From Chara braunii (taxonomy: Eukaryota; Streptophyta; Charophyceae; Charales; Characeae): a stretch of 31,396 bases of DNA. Positions 10,126-19,761 of this stretch are shown piece by piece. Numbering within the stretch: position 1 is the first letter of the stretch; the number at the start of each line of letters is the position of its first letter. Below the pieces are notes generated by a model, which was not told the DNA's origin, searched no databases, and was given only the letters and a program-made list of their open reading frames with translations. The position numbers and the translations under genes are program-made. The stretch covers positions 2,345,027-2,376,422 of the forward strand of contig BFEA01000143.1 in the NCBI GenBank assembly GCA_003427395.1. The letters run 5' to 3'.

Positions 10126-10437
10126 ATGGCGTCTGCCCGATATCAAATCGCGATCAGAGAACCCGCACTAATTAGGCGAGGCCTAATGATGAATCTACCA
10201 ACTCGTCGTGAGGAAAATGAGGAGACAGGGTATTGTTGGGGAATGTCTATGAGGAAACAAACCTTCATCTGGATTGNCCTAATGATGAATCTACCAACTC
10301 GTCGTGAGGAAAATGAGGAGACAGGGTATTGTTGGGGAATGTCTATGAGGAAACAAACCTTCATCTGGATTGAGAGGCGAGAACTGTATGGTAGAGAAGG
10401 TTACTCTGTATATCGCATTAGAGAACTTGCGGGCTAG
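10126..10437 (+). pseudogene. Accessory ORF copy A (N-terminal part only)
   Basis: First of three tandem relatives. The ATG at 10,126 begins a protein whose first 50 or so residues align with copies B and C. Shared points are a GL.M.LP motif near residues 19-25, a C/W-W-G near residue 38, and a hydrophobic F.W.E end (FIWIE here, FLWVE in B, FVWIE in C). The frame as given contains an exact 95-bp duplication around the N at 10,277, probably an assembly join, which inflates the apparent length to 103 codons. After about residue 70 the similarity stops and a TAG follows, so copy A lacks the conserved C-terminal two thirds. No family is recognised and the function is unknown. Confidence 0.55.
10182..10372. 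repeat. Exact 95-bp duplication around a single N
   Basis: 10,182-10,276 and 10,278-10,372 are identical by eye and separated only by N at 10,277. Same pattern as at 4,690-4,880. It is most likely an unmerged contig overlap, so the true distance here is probably 96 bp shorter. Confidence 0.85.
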
Positions 10438-10778
10438 TCTCGTACNTGATATATAAAAGGATCATCTAANGAAGGGGANTAAGATAGGGTGAAGACAAGG
10501 ATTTTTCTCATCACTAACTTAAGGAGGGACGTAAGGAGAATCCATCTGAGTTGAATTAAGAAAAGGTAATTTGGACCATCAANATCTTTTCTGGAGTCAG
10601 ACTGAGGGAAGCTAGAGAATAAAGGGGGGTATGCAAGAAAACTACGGGGAAAGGGTACCTATCTTTAAGTCAGGCTATTCTATAGTAAGGGCACCAAAAA
10701 ATTAGTGGCTGGAAAAGTACACTAAATAAGATTGTCCTTTGGCTTACCCTTGTGACAGGTCTTCGGGATTCAATCAAG
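10438..10778 (+). other. Spacer between copies A and B with splice acceptor
   Basis: About 340 bp without a gene and with several N. Near its end the pyrimidine-leaning sequence before CAG (AG at 10,757-10,758) forms a candidate 3' splice site, about 20 bp before the copy B ATG. Copies B and C share the word TCAAG immediately before ATG. Confidence 0.45.
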
Positions 10779-11565
10779 ATGCCTTATGCAAAGCAAGTTT
10801 CCAAGGTCGAGGCACCAGTTAGGAATGATGATGGGTTATAAATGAAGCTGCCAAAAGGAAGAAGCCGAGCGGAGCTTTAATGAATCATGGTGGGGTTGCT
10901 CGTTATTAAGCAAGGCATTTTTGTGGGTAGAAACGAGTTGGAATATGAGAGAGGGATGACGTAGTGTGAGAGTCACCATCTACCTAGCTGCGAGTCTCTG
11001 GCATGATTATGAATCAAATTTCGATTAAGGGATGAAAAACTATTTGTTGTTACTCAACGGGATGGCAGAAGCAGGACTCAGAATTTGGGAGAGGGAAGGT
11101 CCATGGATAGACACGAGAGAAGTTTTAAAGGAAATCAAAATGCTTCCGGCCAAAGAGTTTACTTTTTCGGTCCGTTACGTTAGAACCACGCTCCCAGATT
11201 TTATGGTGAAAAAGTTGTTTTTTGGTCAAGAAAGGGTAGAGATGGCCGCGGAAGCAGCACTGAGAGTGCCTAATAGGGGGTATGATTTCTCCACCCCTCA
11301 TATGATTTTCTGTCTATACCTAGAAATGGGCTCCGAACATGCCAGGAGTGATTTTAGCAACATATTGTCTATCGTAAACTCGTACAGTAGAGTTTATTTC
11401 ATGGAAGAGCGATTCAGGTACTGGGAGAACTTGAAAGAGGAAGTGAGGTCAAGGATCTGCGTGGATGGTATTCCCATCATGTTTGGATTAGTTTATAACT
11501 TCTGGTCTGGGGACTGGGTGACGGTAGAGGAGATGGAAGAGGAAGAAAGAGGGTTTGTATTCTAA
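10779..11565 (+). pseudogene. Accessory ORF copy B
   Basis: Starts at ATG 10,779 after a candidate splice acceptor. The N-terminus aligns with copies A and C (AKQVSKVEAPVRNDDGL, then M.LP). The frame is broken by TAA at 10,839, a frame change near 10,885, TGA at 10,957 and TAA at 11,026. From ATG 11,032 it is open for 177 codons to TAA 11,563. That C-terminal part shares many residues with copy C: YV..TL.DF (near 11,185), CLYLEMG (near 11,315), YW..LK.E (near 11,420), and a G.PIMFG..YN.W.GDW signature (about 11,465-11,520). I recognise no database family. Strong conservation of the C-terminus between B and C suggests it was once a selected protein domain. Expression from a spliced RNA is inferred from the acceptor. 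Confidence 0.55.
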
Positions 11566-11814
11566 AGGATTATGGGGTAAGATGTTGAGGCATAAGTTGT
11601 AAGGAGAGAAAGGAGGTGAAGGAAGATGTTGCTTAAGAGAATTACTAAGGGATGAAGGGAGAAAAGTGGGATGAACAAGGGAAAAAGATGAGGAGGAAAA
11701 ACAAAGGGGATGATTCGAACATGATTAAAAAAAAAAAAGGGGAGAAATTTTAACTATGATGAAACGGGGAATGACACGACTAGATAGGACTTATGCGTGA
11801 GTATTGTGTGTCTT

Positions 11815-11840
11815 TTTGTTTTTCTTCTGCACTTCACAGA
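11815..11840 (+). promoter_or_regulatory. Candidate 3' splice site before copy C
   Basis: A pyrimidine-rich run (TTTTTGTTTTTCTTCTGC) leads into CACAG, with AG at 11,838-11,839, 21 bp before the copy C ATG. A donor-like GTGAGT lies just upstream at 11,797, possibly too close (about 40 nt) to be its partner. This is one of the best acceptor matches in the window. Confidence 0.45.
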
Positions 11841-11860
11841 CCGCTAGGAAATCACTCAAG

Positions 11861-12637
11861 ATGTCGTACGCCACTCAGGGAATTGGGATTGAACTNCCCA
11901 TCCGTACCAGGCTGGGATTAAGGATGTCGTTGCCCCAGGGACTAAGCACGAGAGAAGAGGAAATCACCTCGTGGTGGGGTGCCCCGATTGGGCCAGAGGC
12001 TTTTGTATGGATAGAAGTTGGACACACCCCGGAACAAGAAAGTATAGTAGTTCGAGCGACCCTTTACCTCTCATCGGACTTATGGAGGATGCACGGGATA
12101 TATTTGGCAATAGGACATAGTCAACCACTATCCAGGTATCTCCTGACTAGAGGAGCGATCCATGAGGACAAGATTCGAGAAGAAAGGTGGGGGGAATTCC
12201 GACCGATTATACCCATGATAGAAGCAAGATGGGCATCGGACTTAGTCTACCCCACCCACTACGTAAAGGCTACCCTGCTAGACTTCATCATTAATGAAAT
12301 CTTTCACAGCCCTGCTAATGTAGAACAAACGGTCCGGGTTGCCATAGTCGTGCCTCTGGGGAGATGCGAGTTTCTTACACCCTAAGTTCTTTATTGCCTG
12401 TACTTAGAGATGGGGCCAGAATTGGTCGATAAAGATTTTGAGGAAGTCTTGTCCACGGTAGATGCGTTTGTTCGTGTCCACCGTATGGAGCCAAGACAAA
12501 CTTATTGGAGAAAGCTTAAAGTCGAAATGAAGATCAGGGCATGCATCTTTGGTACCCCAATAATGTTCGGTATGGGGTATAATTCCTAGACGGGGGATTG
12601 GTTGTCTGCATAAGAGATTGGAAGGGTAGACCGGTAG
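11861..12637 (+). pseudogene. Accessory ORF copy C
   Basis: Third tandem relative and the longest continuous copy. ATG 11,861 opens 174 codons to TAA 12,383. The same frame continues with clear similarity to copy B through TAG 12,587, TAA 12,611 and TAG 12,635. Aligned positions include SWWG and FVWIE near the N-terminus, YV.ATL.DF near 12,260, CLYLEMG near 12,395, and G.PIMFG..YN then GDW near 12,550-12,600. Compared with B, TAA 12,383 stands opposite a His codon and TAG 12,587 opposite Trp (TGG). Conversely, TAA 11,026 in copy B stands opposite Gln (CAA) at 12,122 here. This family is unknown to me. It has no obvious signal peptide, membrane segment or catalytic motif. Confidence 0.55.
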
Positions 12638-12965
12638 GCGATCTGGAAGCGGAAAAGATAAAACCAAAACCGTTTTTGACATGTCAATCGTCTCATTAGA
12701 ATGTAGGGGGTAGTAATTGGGGCTCACAAAATTAAGGGAAATTAGTGTATACTAGTTAATGTCAAGGGAAAGAGATGAAAGTAAAAGAGGAGGAATGTAA
12801 TAAAGTTAGAACGATGGGCTGGACAAGGCTTAGATAGCACCTTGGGAAGGGTAAAATACCCAAGGCAAAAATCTAAAAAGATAAATAAGAAAAATCTGAG
12901 AAATAATCTCTAAAACCCGTCGTCTCTGTATGTGTATGACAAATTAACTAAGGGACTGTGGAAAG
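12638..12965 (+). other. Spacer between copy C and gag
   Basis: About 330 bp, A-rich, without a gene. A short frame beginning at 12,932 overlaps the gag start in another phase and is a shadow. Confidence 0.5.
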
Positions 12966-14600
12966 ATGGAAGACGCCAATGGAGGACAGGGGTCCATTAC
13001 GGCCGCAGAGATCGTGCGGCTACTGGAAAGTACGGCAATCAAAAGGTCGCAACTGCCAAAAATAGAGATATTCCATTTTCAAGGAGAGCGGGTATCTCAC
13101 TGGTTATAACTTCTGGAACAGGTTTTCAATCGGTTAACACCGGCTGAGAAATTTGCTCAGCTACATGAATACGTATAGTGCGAATATCGCTCGGAGATCG
13201 AAAATATCGTCGCGGAAGCCCAGTGGGATTGGATCGAATTCAAGAAGGGGATGCAGCGAAAGTACAAGTTGGGTGATGGGTTGTTAACAATCGATCATCT
13301 GCACAACTTAAATAGGAATGATTTCACTACGATTGGAGTTTTCGCCACAACCTTTGAAAAAATGGCAGAGAGAGTCTCGAGGCTTTCCGAGGAGATGCAA
13401 TGTGTCATTTTCTTGGGGAAATTCTCAGGATATGAGGCGATGGAGTTGACGCGGGGAGGCGCGCCAGGTAAAAAGAGCTCATGGGAGACGATAAAAAAAA
13501 ATTTAGCATCAGGAGATTTGGACCAGGTGTTTCATCACCAAGTGAAGATGGAGAGAAAGAAAAGAAAGGAGGTGAGTGCAATTCACGGGACGTATTTAGC
13601 CTTAGGAGGGGTCTTGAGTAGTATGGCGGCTCAGCTCAAGGAGATGAAGGAGCAAATGGCGCTAGGGAAGGTATTGGCGGTCGGTCAAGCAACGAACAAA
13701 AGGAGATATGGAGAAGATGATGAAGGGGATAAGGAAGAAGAGGAAGAAGAGCCGGAACAGACCACCAAGGCTAAAGCAGCCCAGAAAAAGACTAAGAATC
13801 AACCAACAGGAAAACAAGAAACTGGCAAGGTGCAGAATCCGCAACAAGCTGGGACGTCAAAAGCACAGTTTCCCGCAGCCCAGCTCGCCCCATGGCCACT
13901 TGTGGCTCCTATGGGTGCGTGGCCCGGATTTTTTCCAGGAAGTCAGTGGCCGGTGTTTGGTCAAGTGAGTCTGTATCCAAATGTGCCCCAAGTATAAGGA
14001 ACAGGTCAAGCGCAAGGAGGAGCAACAGGCGGAGAACAACCTCAGCAAGCGCAACAGGCACACGGTAATCAGAACCAAAATCAGTTCCAAGGACAAAAAC
14101 ACGGACAAGGGCAAAGTAGAGGTAGGAACGGAGGAAGAGGAAATGGTCAAGGAGGAAGAGGGAATGTCCAAGGTGGAAGANGATTTGGAGGAAGAGGACA
14201 TGGCGGACAAGGAGGAGGCTGGGGCAATCAAGGAGGCCCTCAGTCAGGAAACTATAATCAGATGAACTTTAACCAAGTCGGTGAGGGGTATACCCAAGGA
14301 TATGGTCAGGGATATGGTCAAGACTATAACCAAGGATATGGCCGAGGGTTTGGTAGGAATGATGGGCAGTAGAATGGTCAGGGATTCGGACGAGGTTGGG
14401 TAGATTATAGTGAATGTACTTGTACCCATTGTCAAATCAAAGGCCATACAATGAAGCGATGCCATGTTAGAAAGATGGACGAGCTGGATGGGGTAATTAC
14501 GTCCAGCATGGATGGGGATGTGTACGATAAGCGGGCAATCTCATTGACCCAAAGATCCCTGAAGGTACGAGGAAGGAGGCACTCAGGGTTGCAAGGTTAG
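12966..14600 (+). pseudogene. gag: Element 1 Gag
   Basis: Structural polyprotein of the Ty3-like element, forming the particle that packages the genomic RNA. From ATG 12,966 one frame runs to TAG 14,598 with internal stops at 13,107 (TAA), 13,176 (TAG), 13,995 (TAA) and 14,370 (TAG). Layout: a capsid-like alpha-helical region (about residues 30-160, including the F.G....W pattern near FHFQGERVSHWL and a LY/EF/MQ-rich helical part near 13,230-13,440); an acidic and K/Q-rich linker (13,690-13,860); a proline/tryptophan patch; a long Gly/Gln/Arg/Asn tail with many GG/RGG and GYGQ units (14,000-14,400); and a perfect CCHC zinc knuckle C-x2-C-x4-H-x4-C at 14,421-14,462. All four internal stops sit where Gln would be plausible, i.e. 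CAR to TAR. Pol follows in the -1 frame. Confidence 0.75.
14421..14462 (+). other. CCHC zinc knuckle in Gag
   Basis: Codons read CTHCQIKGHTMKRC, an exact C-x2-C-x4-H-x4-C retroviral-type knuckle that binds genomic RNA. It identifies the 12,966 frame as Gag and fixes the frame past the stop at 14,370. Confidence 0.9.
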
Positions 14601-16150
14601 GACCCAGTGCCCCCGCCATGTTCCGAATATTGGAAGAAAATGAGGATTCGTTTATCAAAGTCGAAGATGTGACTGAACTGGGGAAACAATTAAAGAAATG
14701 ACTAAGGATAGACTAGGAAGAGGAGGATGCCCCTTTGATTGAGCTTGAAGCAGGAGAAGGAGAAGCAAGTGGAGAGCCAATAAAAGACACAGTGGAAAGG
14801 ATGGAGAACCTAATAACTAAGATAAGAAGGCTAAACACCAGAATGTTGGGAATATGTGAAGAAGTCAAAGTGATGGAGCTGAGAGCTCCGCACGTATTTA
14901 CGATAAATCAAGGAAGTGGGGGAGAGAGACCCCGAGAACCAAATCCAAGGGCACTAAGGGCTAGCTTGGCTGCAGGATCTGAAGCGGCATACCAAGCCCT
15001 TAGAAATTTTGTGCCACATACCGCTCGCCGGGCAAAAGGAGGCAATACAACCAAGGAGCAGGAGCAGAGTCCACCTCCTCCCCCTAGGGAGCCCTCTATC
15101 GATATAGGCGAGGAAGAGGAAGATCAGGATGAGCAGCTGAGGGAAGAAGAGGATAAGAAGACTGAGCAGAGAGCCAAGAAGCGGAAGCAAGGAGGTAAGG
15201 AAAGTAAGGAGAAGGTCGGAGAAAAGTTCAAGAAAAAGTGAAAATATCAAACGTCTATCGAAGAAGGAGTAGACCTAGAGAATTTGGTGAATAAACTTCT
15301 TGACGAACATAACGAGCTGTTGAATTTGAAGGAGATTTTGGCCACTGCTCCAAAGCTCAGAGAGTTGGTCAAAGCGAAATTGGCAAGAAAAAAAGTGGCA
15401 ACGGTAAGATTGGGGGATTTGATTCCCAAAGAGGCAAACTGGAACATAGCCGGGAGTAAAATGGATTGGAAGTCCGTAGGAACAGGTTCTATCAAAGTTA
15501 ATATTAAAGGAAGAGCGTGCGTCGGAATGTTAGATACCGGAGCGGAAATGAATATTATAAACTTAGAGACGACGGAAAGATTGGTACTAGAAGTCGATAA
15601 AAGTGACTTCGGATACCTCAATGGGGCCAGTGGGAAGTTAGGTTGTACCGGTGTCGCCTCAAACGTCATCGTGGAAGTGAGGAGGATTAAGGTCTGTTCC
15701 TGCTTCTACGTCATGCCAAGTCTGGATCTTCCCATATTATTGGGAAGGTCCTTCCTGTCGAGGTCAGAAGCAGTCCTCATAAATAAACATGATGGAACTA
15801 TGTACGCCATATTGTGCGACCCGGTGTGTGNGAATTTCGAGGTACTCACATGTGCAAACACAAGACCCCACTGTTCAAAGAACCGTCTNAATGCAGGGTC
15901 CTATACNNTTGAAGAATCTNAGGACAGGAGAAGGGAATTAGAGTGGGGATCAGGCGAGGAAGATGAGGANGAAGAAGATGAGGGACTGGTCCTAAGCTTG
16001 GCTAATANAGATCAAGCANTGTGCATNNTCTCAGCCTANNAGATGGCCGATCAAGAANCCANCATGGCCTTGGNTGACAAATTGGGCGAGTATCCAGAAG
16101 NANGGAGAATGAAATTAGTGTATAGGNCACNCCCGCGAGAGGGAAAAANN
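14531..16150 (+). pseudogene. pol: Element 1 Pol, N-terminal part and protease
   Basis: Frame 2 opens at 14,531, overlapping the last 70 bases of the Gag frame (0), so the relation is -1. The junction could be programmed frameshifting or a single-base loss. Stops at 14,699 (TGA), 14,714 (TAG) and 15,239 (TGA) interrupt it. A highly charged E/K-rich linker (15,090-15,240) is followed by a retroviral-type aspartic protease: active-site DTGA at 15,533-15,544 within GMLDTGAEMNII, and a downstream LPILLGRSFL motif near 15,730-15,760 matching the C-terminal protease strand. Past 15,830 the sequence fills with ambiguous bases and is unreadable from about 16,150 to 16,245, so the link to RT is not observed. 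The protease would cut Gag and Gag-Pol during particle maturation. Confidence 0.7.
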
Positions 16151-16246
16151 CAAGGANCATATNCCNNTNNANNNGNNNNNNNNNNNNNNNNNNNNNNNNN
16201 NNNNNNNNNNNNNNNNNNNNNNNNNNNNNNNNNNNNANNAAANNCA
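16150..16246. other. Unresolved bases (N run)
   Basis: Almost all bases are N, with scattered N from 15,830 to 16,560. The pol frame changes from 2 to 0 across this gap, which can be an artefact of unknown gap length. The scattered N pattern looks like a polished consensus of mixed copies rather than a simple scaffold gap. Confidence 0.9.
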
Positions 16247-16280
16247 TCNGGTCCCAGTACTAGTAACACACGAAGAGAGT

Positions 16281-17636
16281 GTGTACTACGAGCAAGAGAG
16301 AGAGTTGATAAGGCAAATTAAANAAAAATGGGATGAAGAGGCANGTCGTATCAATGAGGAAACGGAAAAGGACCTGATTATCGGGGAAACCGGGTTTCTG
16401 ACTGAGCAAGAAAGNGCATTGGTGATAGGATTAATGAGGGAGAAACATTNTGCCTATGCCTTTAATGATGATTACAGAGGGAGGTTAGATGTGGACAAGG
16501 TAGGGATGATCAGGATCCATACGGTCCCGCATCAGCCTTGGAATGTNAGAGGAGCCAGGTACCCGAATCCTGATGATCAGAGGAGAGTGGTGGAGTATCT
16601 CGATGGGAAGATTGACTCACACGTGGCAGGGTTTTATAGTGGGTCATATGCTTTACCATGGTTCTGCTTTATTAAACCAAACGGGGTACTCAGGTGGGTG
16701 CAGGACTTGCAAAGATTGAATGCCGTGACTGTTAGGGATGCTGGAGGGCTCCCTAACGCTGATCAGCTCTCCGAGGCATGCGTTGGGAGGTCTATCATTT
16801 CTCTTACAGACCTCTACTCTGGCTATGACCAATTCCCTGTCTACCCGGCAGATAGGCCAATAACTGCAATGCACACTCCTAGGGGGTTGATCCATATGAA
16901 CGTAGCACCTCAAGGATGGACAAATGCGATAACCATGGTTCACAGGAGTATGGTCAGAGTTATGCAGCCGATTAGTCCACAAATCACAGAACCACATATC
17001 GATGATCTAGCGGTAAAGGGACCAATGATAAAAGATGAATAAGAGGTTGCTCCTTGCATTCGAAAGTTTTTCTGGGATCATGTCAATGATCTCAGGAAGG
17101 TGCTCAATCTCCTGCAGGAGCACAACCTCACGGCGAGTAGCGCTAAATCCAGGCATTGCATGAGAGAGGCGACCATTCTTGGGTTTGTATGTAACGAGCA
17201 AGGTCGTCGTCCGGATACCAAGAAAACAAACAAAATTCTTGAGTGGTCGACACCATTCAAGAATATATGAGAAGTGAGGTGTTTTTTTGACACATGTGGG
17301 TTCTGGAGGATATTCATCAAGGAGTTTGCTACAAAGACTGAGCACGTGAGGAAATTTGTGAGAAAGAATCAGGAATCAGAGTGGGGAGAGAAGCGGGAGC
17401 AGGTGGTGAGAAATTTGAAGGAGGAATTTGAGGAAGGAGGTTTGGTACTGGGAGTTCCGGACTACGAGGCGATCTTAGAGCGCCCCTTCATAATAGAGAC
17501 TGATGCCGGACCCACCGCCTTAGGAGGAGTCTTGATACAGGCGGATCGTGAGGGTAAGGAAAAACCGTTGCGCTTCGAGAGTCGAACTCTCAATTCAACT
17601 GAAAAGAATTACTTCCAATTCAGAAGGACGCCCTGA
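16281..17636 (+). pseudogene. pol: Element 1 reverse transcriptase and first part of RNase H
   Basis: RNA-dependent DNA polymerase of the element. Frame 0, with stops at 17,040 (TAA) and 17,268 (TGA). RT motifs in order: KPNGVLRWVQDL.RLN (16,675-16,720); LTDLYSGYDQFPV, with the first catalytic Asp, at 16,803-16,843; TPRGLIHMNVAPQGWTNAI (16,876-16,933); and the catalytic box HIDD at 16,995-17,006. The last is a change from the usual Y-I/L-D-D, but both Asp remain. The GWTNA motif in place of the usual FGLTNAP marks a lineage distant from Element 2. A thumb/connection part follows, then RNase H with its first catalytic Asp in IIETDAG (17,502) and Glu in NSTEKNY. The frame is lost by a single-base shift near 17,620. 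Confidence 0.75.
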
Positions 17637-19609
17637 CAGTATTATACTGCCTACAGATCTTCATACATTATCTCTTTGGGAGGAGATTCATTCTAAGAGT
17701 AGATCCGACGGCCCTTATGTATTCCCTTCGGAACTTCTCTCCAGTTGATCCTACAGTTGTCAGGTGGCTCACCTACATCTGGATGTTTGATTTTCAGTTG
17801 GAGCGCATTCCGGGGAATAAGAACAGAGCGGATGGATTGATCAGGATAGAATGGGAGAAACCTGGAGAAGCTAAGGAAGAGATACCGCCATTAGACGGGT
17901 TCTTGGAAGAGGATGACATGCAACTTCACATTAACGCGTGGGCCTTGAGGGTCGATGATGATGGGATGCGAGAAGGAAGACCCATGTGGTTCGCACCCGC
18001 GACCTTTGTGAAGGATGAAAAGGTGGTATTAAAGCCTTTCGTCGAAGAAGACCCGTGGGGAGAAAGGAATGGGGAATGGATGACAGAGTTAGCCTTGGCT
18101 GAAAGTTACAGATAGACAGGGGAACCGGTCACGATTGACGTAGGAACAGGGCAGGCGGATTGACATTTATTAACGGTAGGGAGAGTGCATTACCTTGTGA
18201 ACTCTCTCCTACAAGTCCGGAACGAAGAAGAAAGAAAACCGGTAAAGGCGGATAAAATAATATTGGGAGATGACTATGAATTTGATGAGGAAATGGAGGG
18301 AGAGGAGTTTGAGCAAGGCGAAATGTCAGAAGATTTTCGGGAAGAAGAATACGATGGATTCCATTTGGAAATGAGACTTCTTCTCTCCGGCGACAAGCGA
18401 TAAATGAAATTTGGTGAGAAAACTCTCCGCATGAGGGACCATTATGTGGTAAAGGGTGGTCATCTTTTCATCAGGGATAAAATAGNACCACCTAGGAGAG
18501 TTATCTGTGGTAGGATTCGATAGATTGATGTCATAGCTGCCCTNCACGACGGACCTGTTGGAGGTTATAGAGGCTTTGCCGCTACCCTCAAGAAAGTGAA
18601 TGAGCTCTACTTTTGGGAAGGTATGTACGGGATGGTTAGAAAGTACTNTGAATCATGCGTGNCATGCCAGGTCAGATCGCCGATCAGGTATAAAGAACCT
18701 CTTCACCCGAGGTATATCAAGGAAGTNGGGGCTGTTGTCCACTTGGATTTGTTAGCAATGTCGTTGGGACTTGGTGGGTACAACTACATCTTTGATGCTA
18801 GAGACAACCTCACAGGGTTTGTTGATGGAAAGGCCATCCGGACCAAGACTGGGACGGTCTTGGCCGAATGCATCAAAGAATATTACCTCCGATATCCTTT
18901 CGTAGTGGAATTCACGATGGATAGAGGGTCAGAATTCACATGCGGGGAGGTGGGAGAGTTGTTGGATGATCTCGGGGTAATCGCCAAGTACACCACTAGG
19001 GCACATCCTCAGGCTAACGCTCCAGTGGAAAGAGGGCACAACACCATTACGAACCTACTGGCAAAGTGGACAACTGGGAAACCGAACTTGTNGCCAAAAT
19101 TTCTGCGAACTGTATTCTTCGTCGAAAACATCAAAGTTAGAAGAACCACAGGGTATGCTCCTGCGACCTTATGGTATGGAAGGCACGTCACTTTCCCAAT
19201 AAAAAGCTTTCTAAAGACCTGGCGGAGGCAGGATATTGAAAACGAGCTGCCGCTTGAAGAATTGCTTGACATCCGAGCCAGACAAGTCAGTGTCACANAG
19301 GAAAGGATTCAAGAAGCAGTCGAGAAAGTGACTAACAATCGGGGAAAAGACAAGGAAAGATGGGACCGGCTTCCTCGCGTACGAACTGAACCATCGGCAG
19401 TCGGGGACGNAGNACTNCTGTATGACTCATTCCTGGANAAACAATGGTCAAGGAAGCTGGATAAGAGATGGTTGGGGNCATACAAGGTTCGACGTTTAGG
19501 GAATCATGGGGCGTATGAGCTGGAGAAAATGGATGGAACGTCAAGGCGAGACTAGGTTTCTGGATCCAGGTTGAAGAAATTCAAGACAAGAGATGAGGTG
19601 AGTCAATAA
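17620..19609 (+). pseudogene. pol: Element 1 RNase H end and integrase
   Basis: Frame 2, continuing RNase H (QKDALTVLYCLQIF then RVDPTA) after a one-base frame loss. Stops at 18,113 (TAG), 18,161 (TGA), 18,401 (TAA), 18,521 (TAG) and 19,553 (TAG), then the end at TAA 19,607. Integrase inserts the cDNA into the host genome. Its zinc-binding domain has H at about 18,547 and C-x2-C near 18,656, but the second His position reads Tyr (GGYRG), a possible CAT-to-TAT change. The D,D-35-E core is intact: HLDLLAM (about 18,740), TMDRGSEF (about 18,917) and APVERGHN (about 19,020). A GPY/F-like C-terminal module (RWLG.YKVRRLGNHGAYEL, 19,470-19,520) is followed by no chromodomain, unlike Element 2. Confidence 0.75.
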
Positions 19610-19736
19610 CCTAAAGATAAGTCAATTCAATCCTCCTTAAGAACTTTTGTGATTGCATCATTTGCGAACCTGATATTGTTACCCGACTGCTGACACCCTG
19701 TTGCACCTGCCACTTTCCTCGTCCTTTTGTGTGCAG
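19598..19736 (+). promoter_or_regulatory. Candidate 139-nt intron at the pol / 3' ORF junction
   Basis: Donor GAG|GTGAGT at 19,597/19,598, and an acceptor with a clear polypyrimidine tract (CACTTTCCTCGTCCTTTTGTGTGCAG) whose AG ends at 19,736. Removing it does not join the pol frame to the next ORF, since TAA follows at once. Its likely use, if any, is the acceptor alone, joining an upstream donor to a subgenomic RNA for the 3' ORF starting 26 nt later. No transcript evidence is available. Confidence 0.45.
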
Positions 19737-19761
19737 GCTTAATCNTGTAAAGGGAGCGGCA

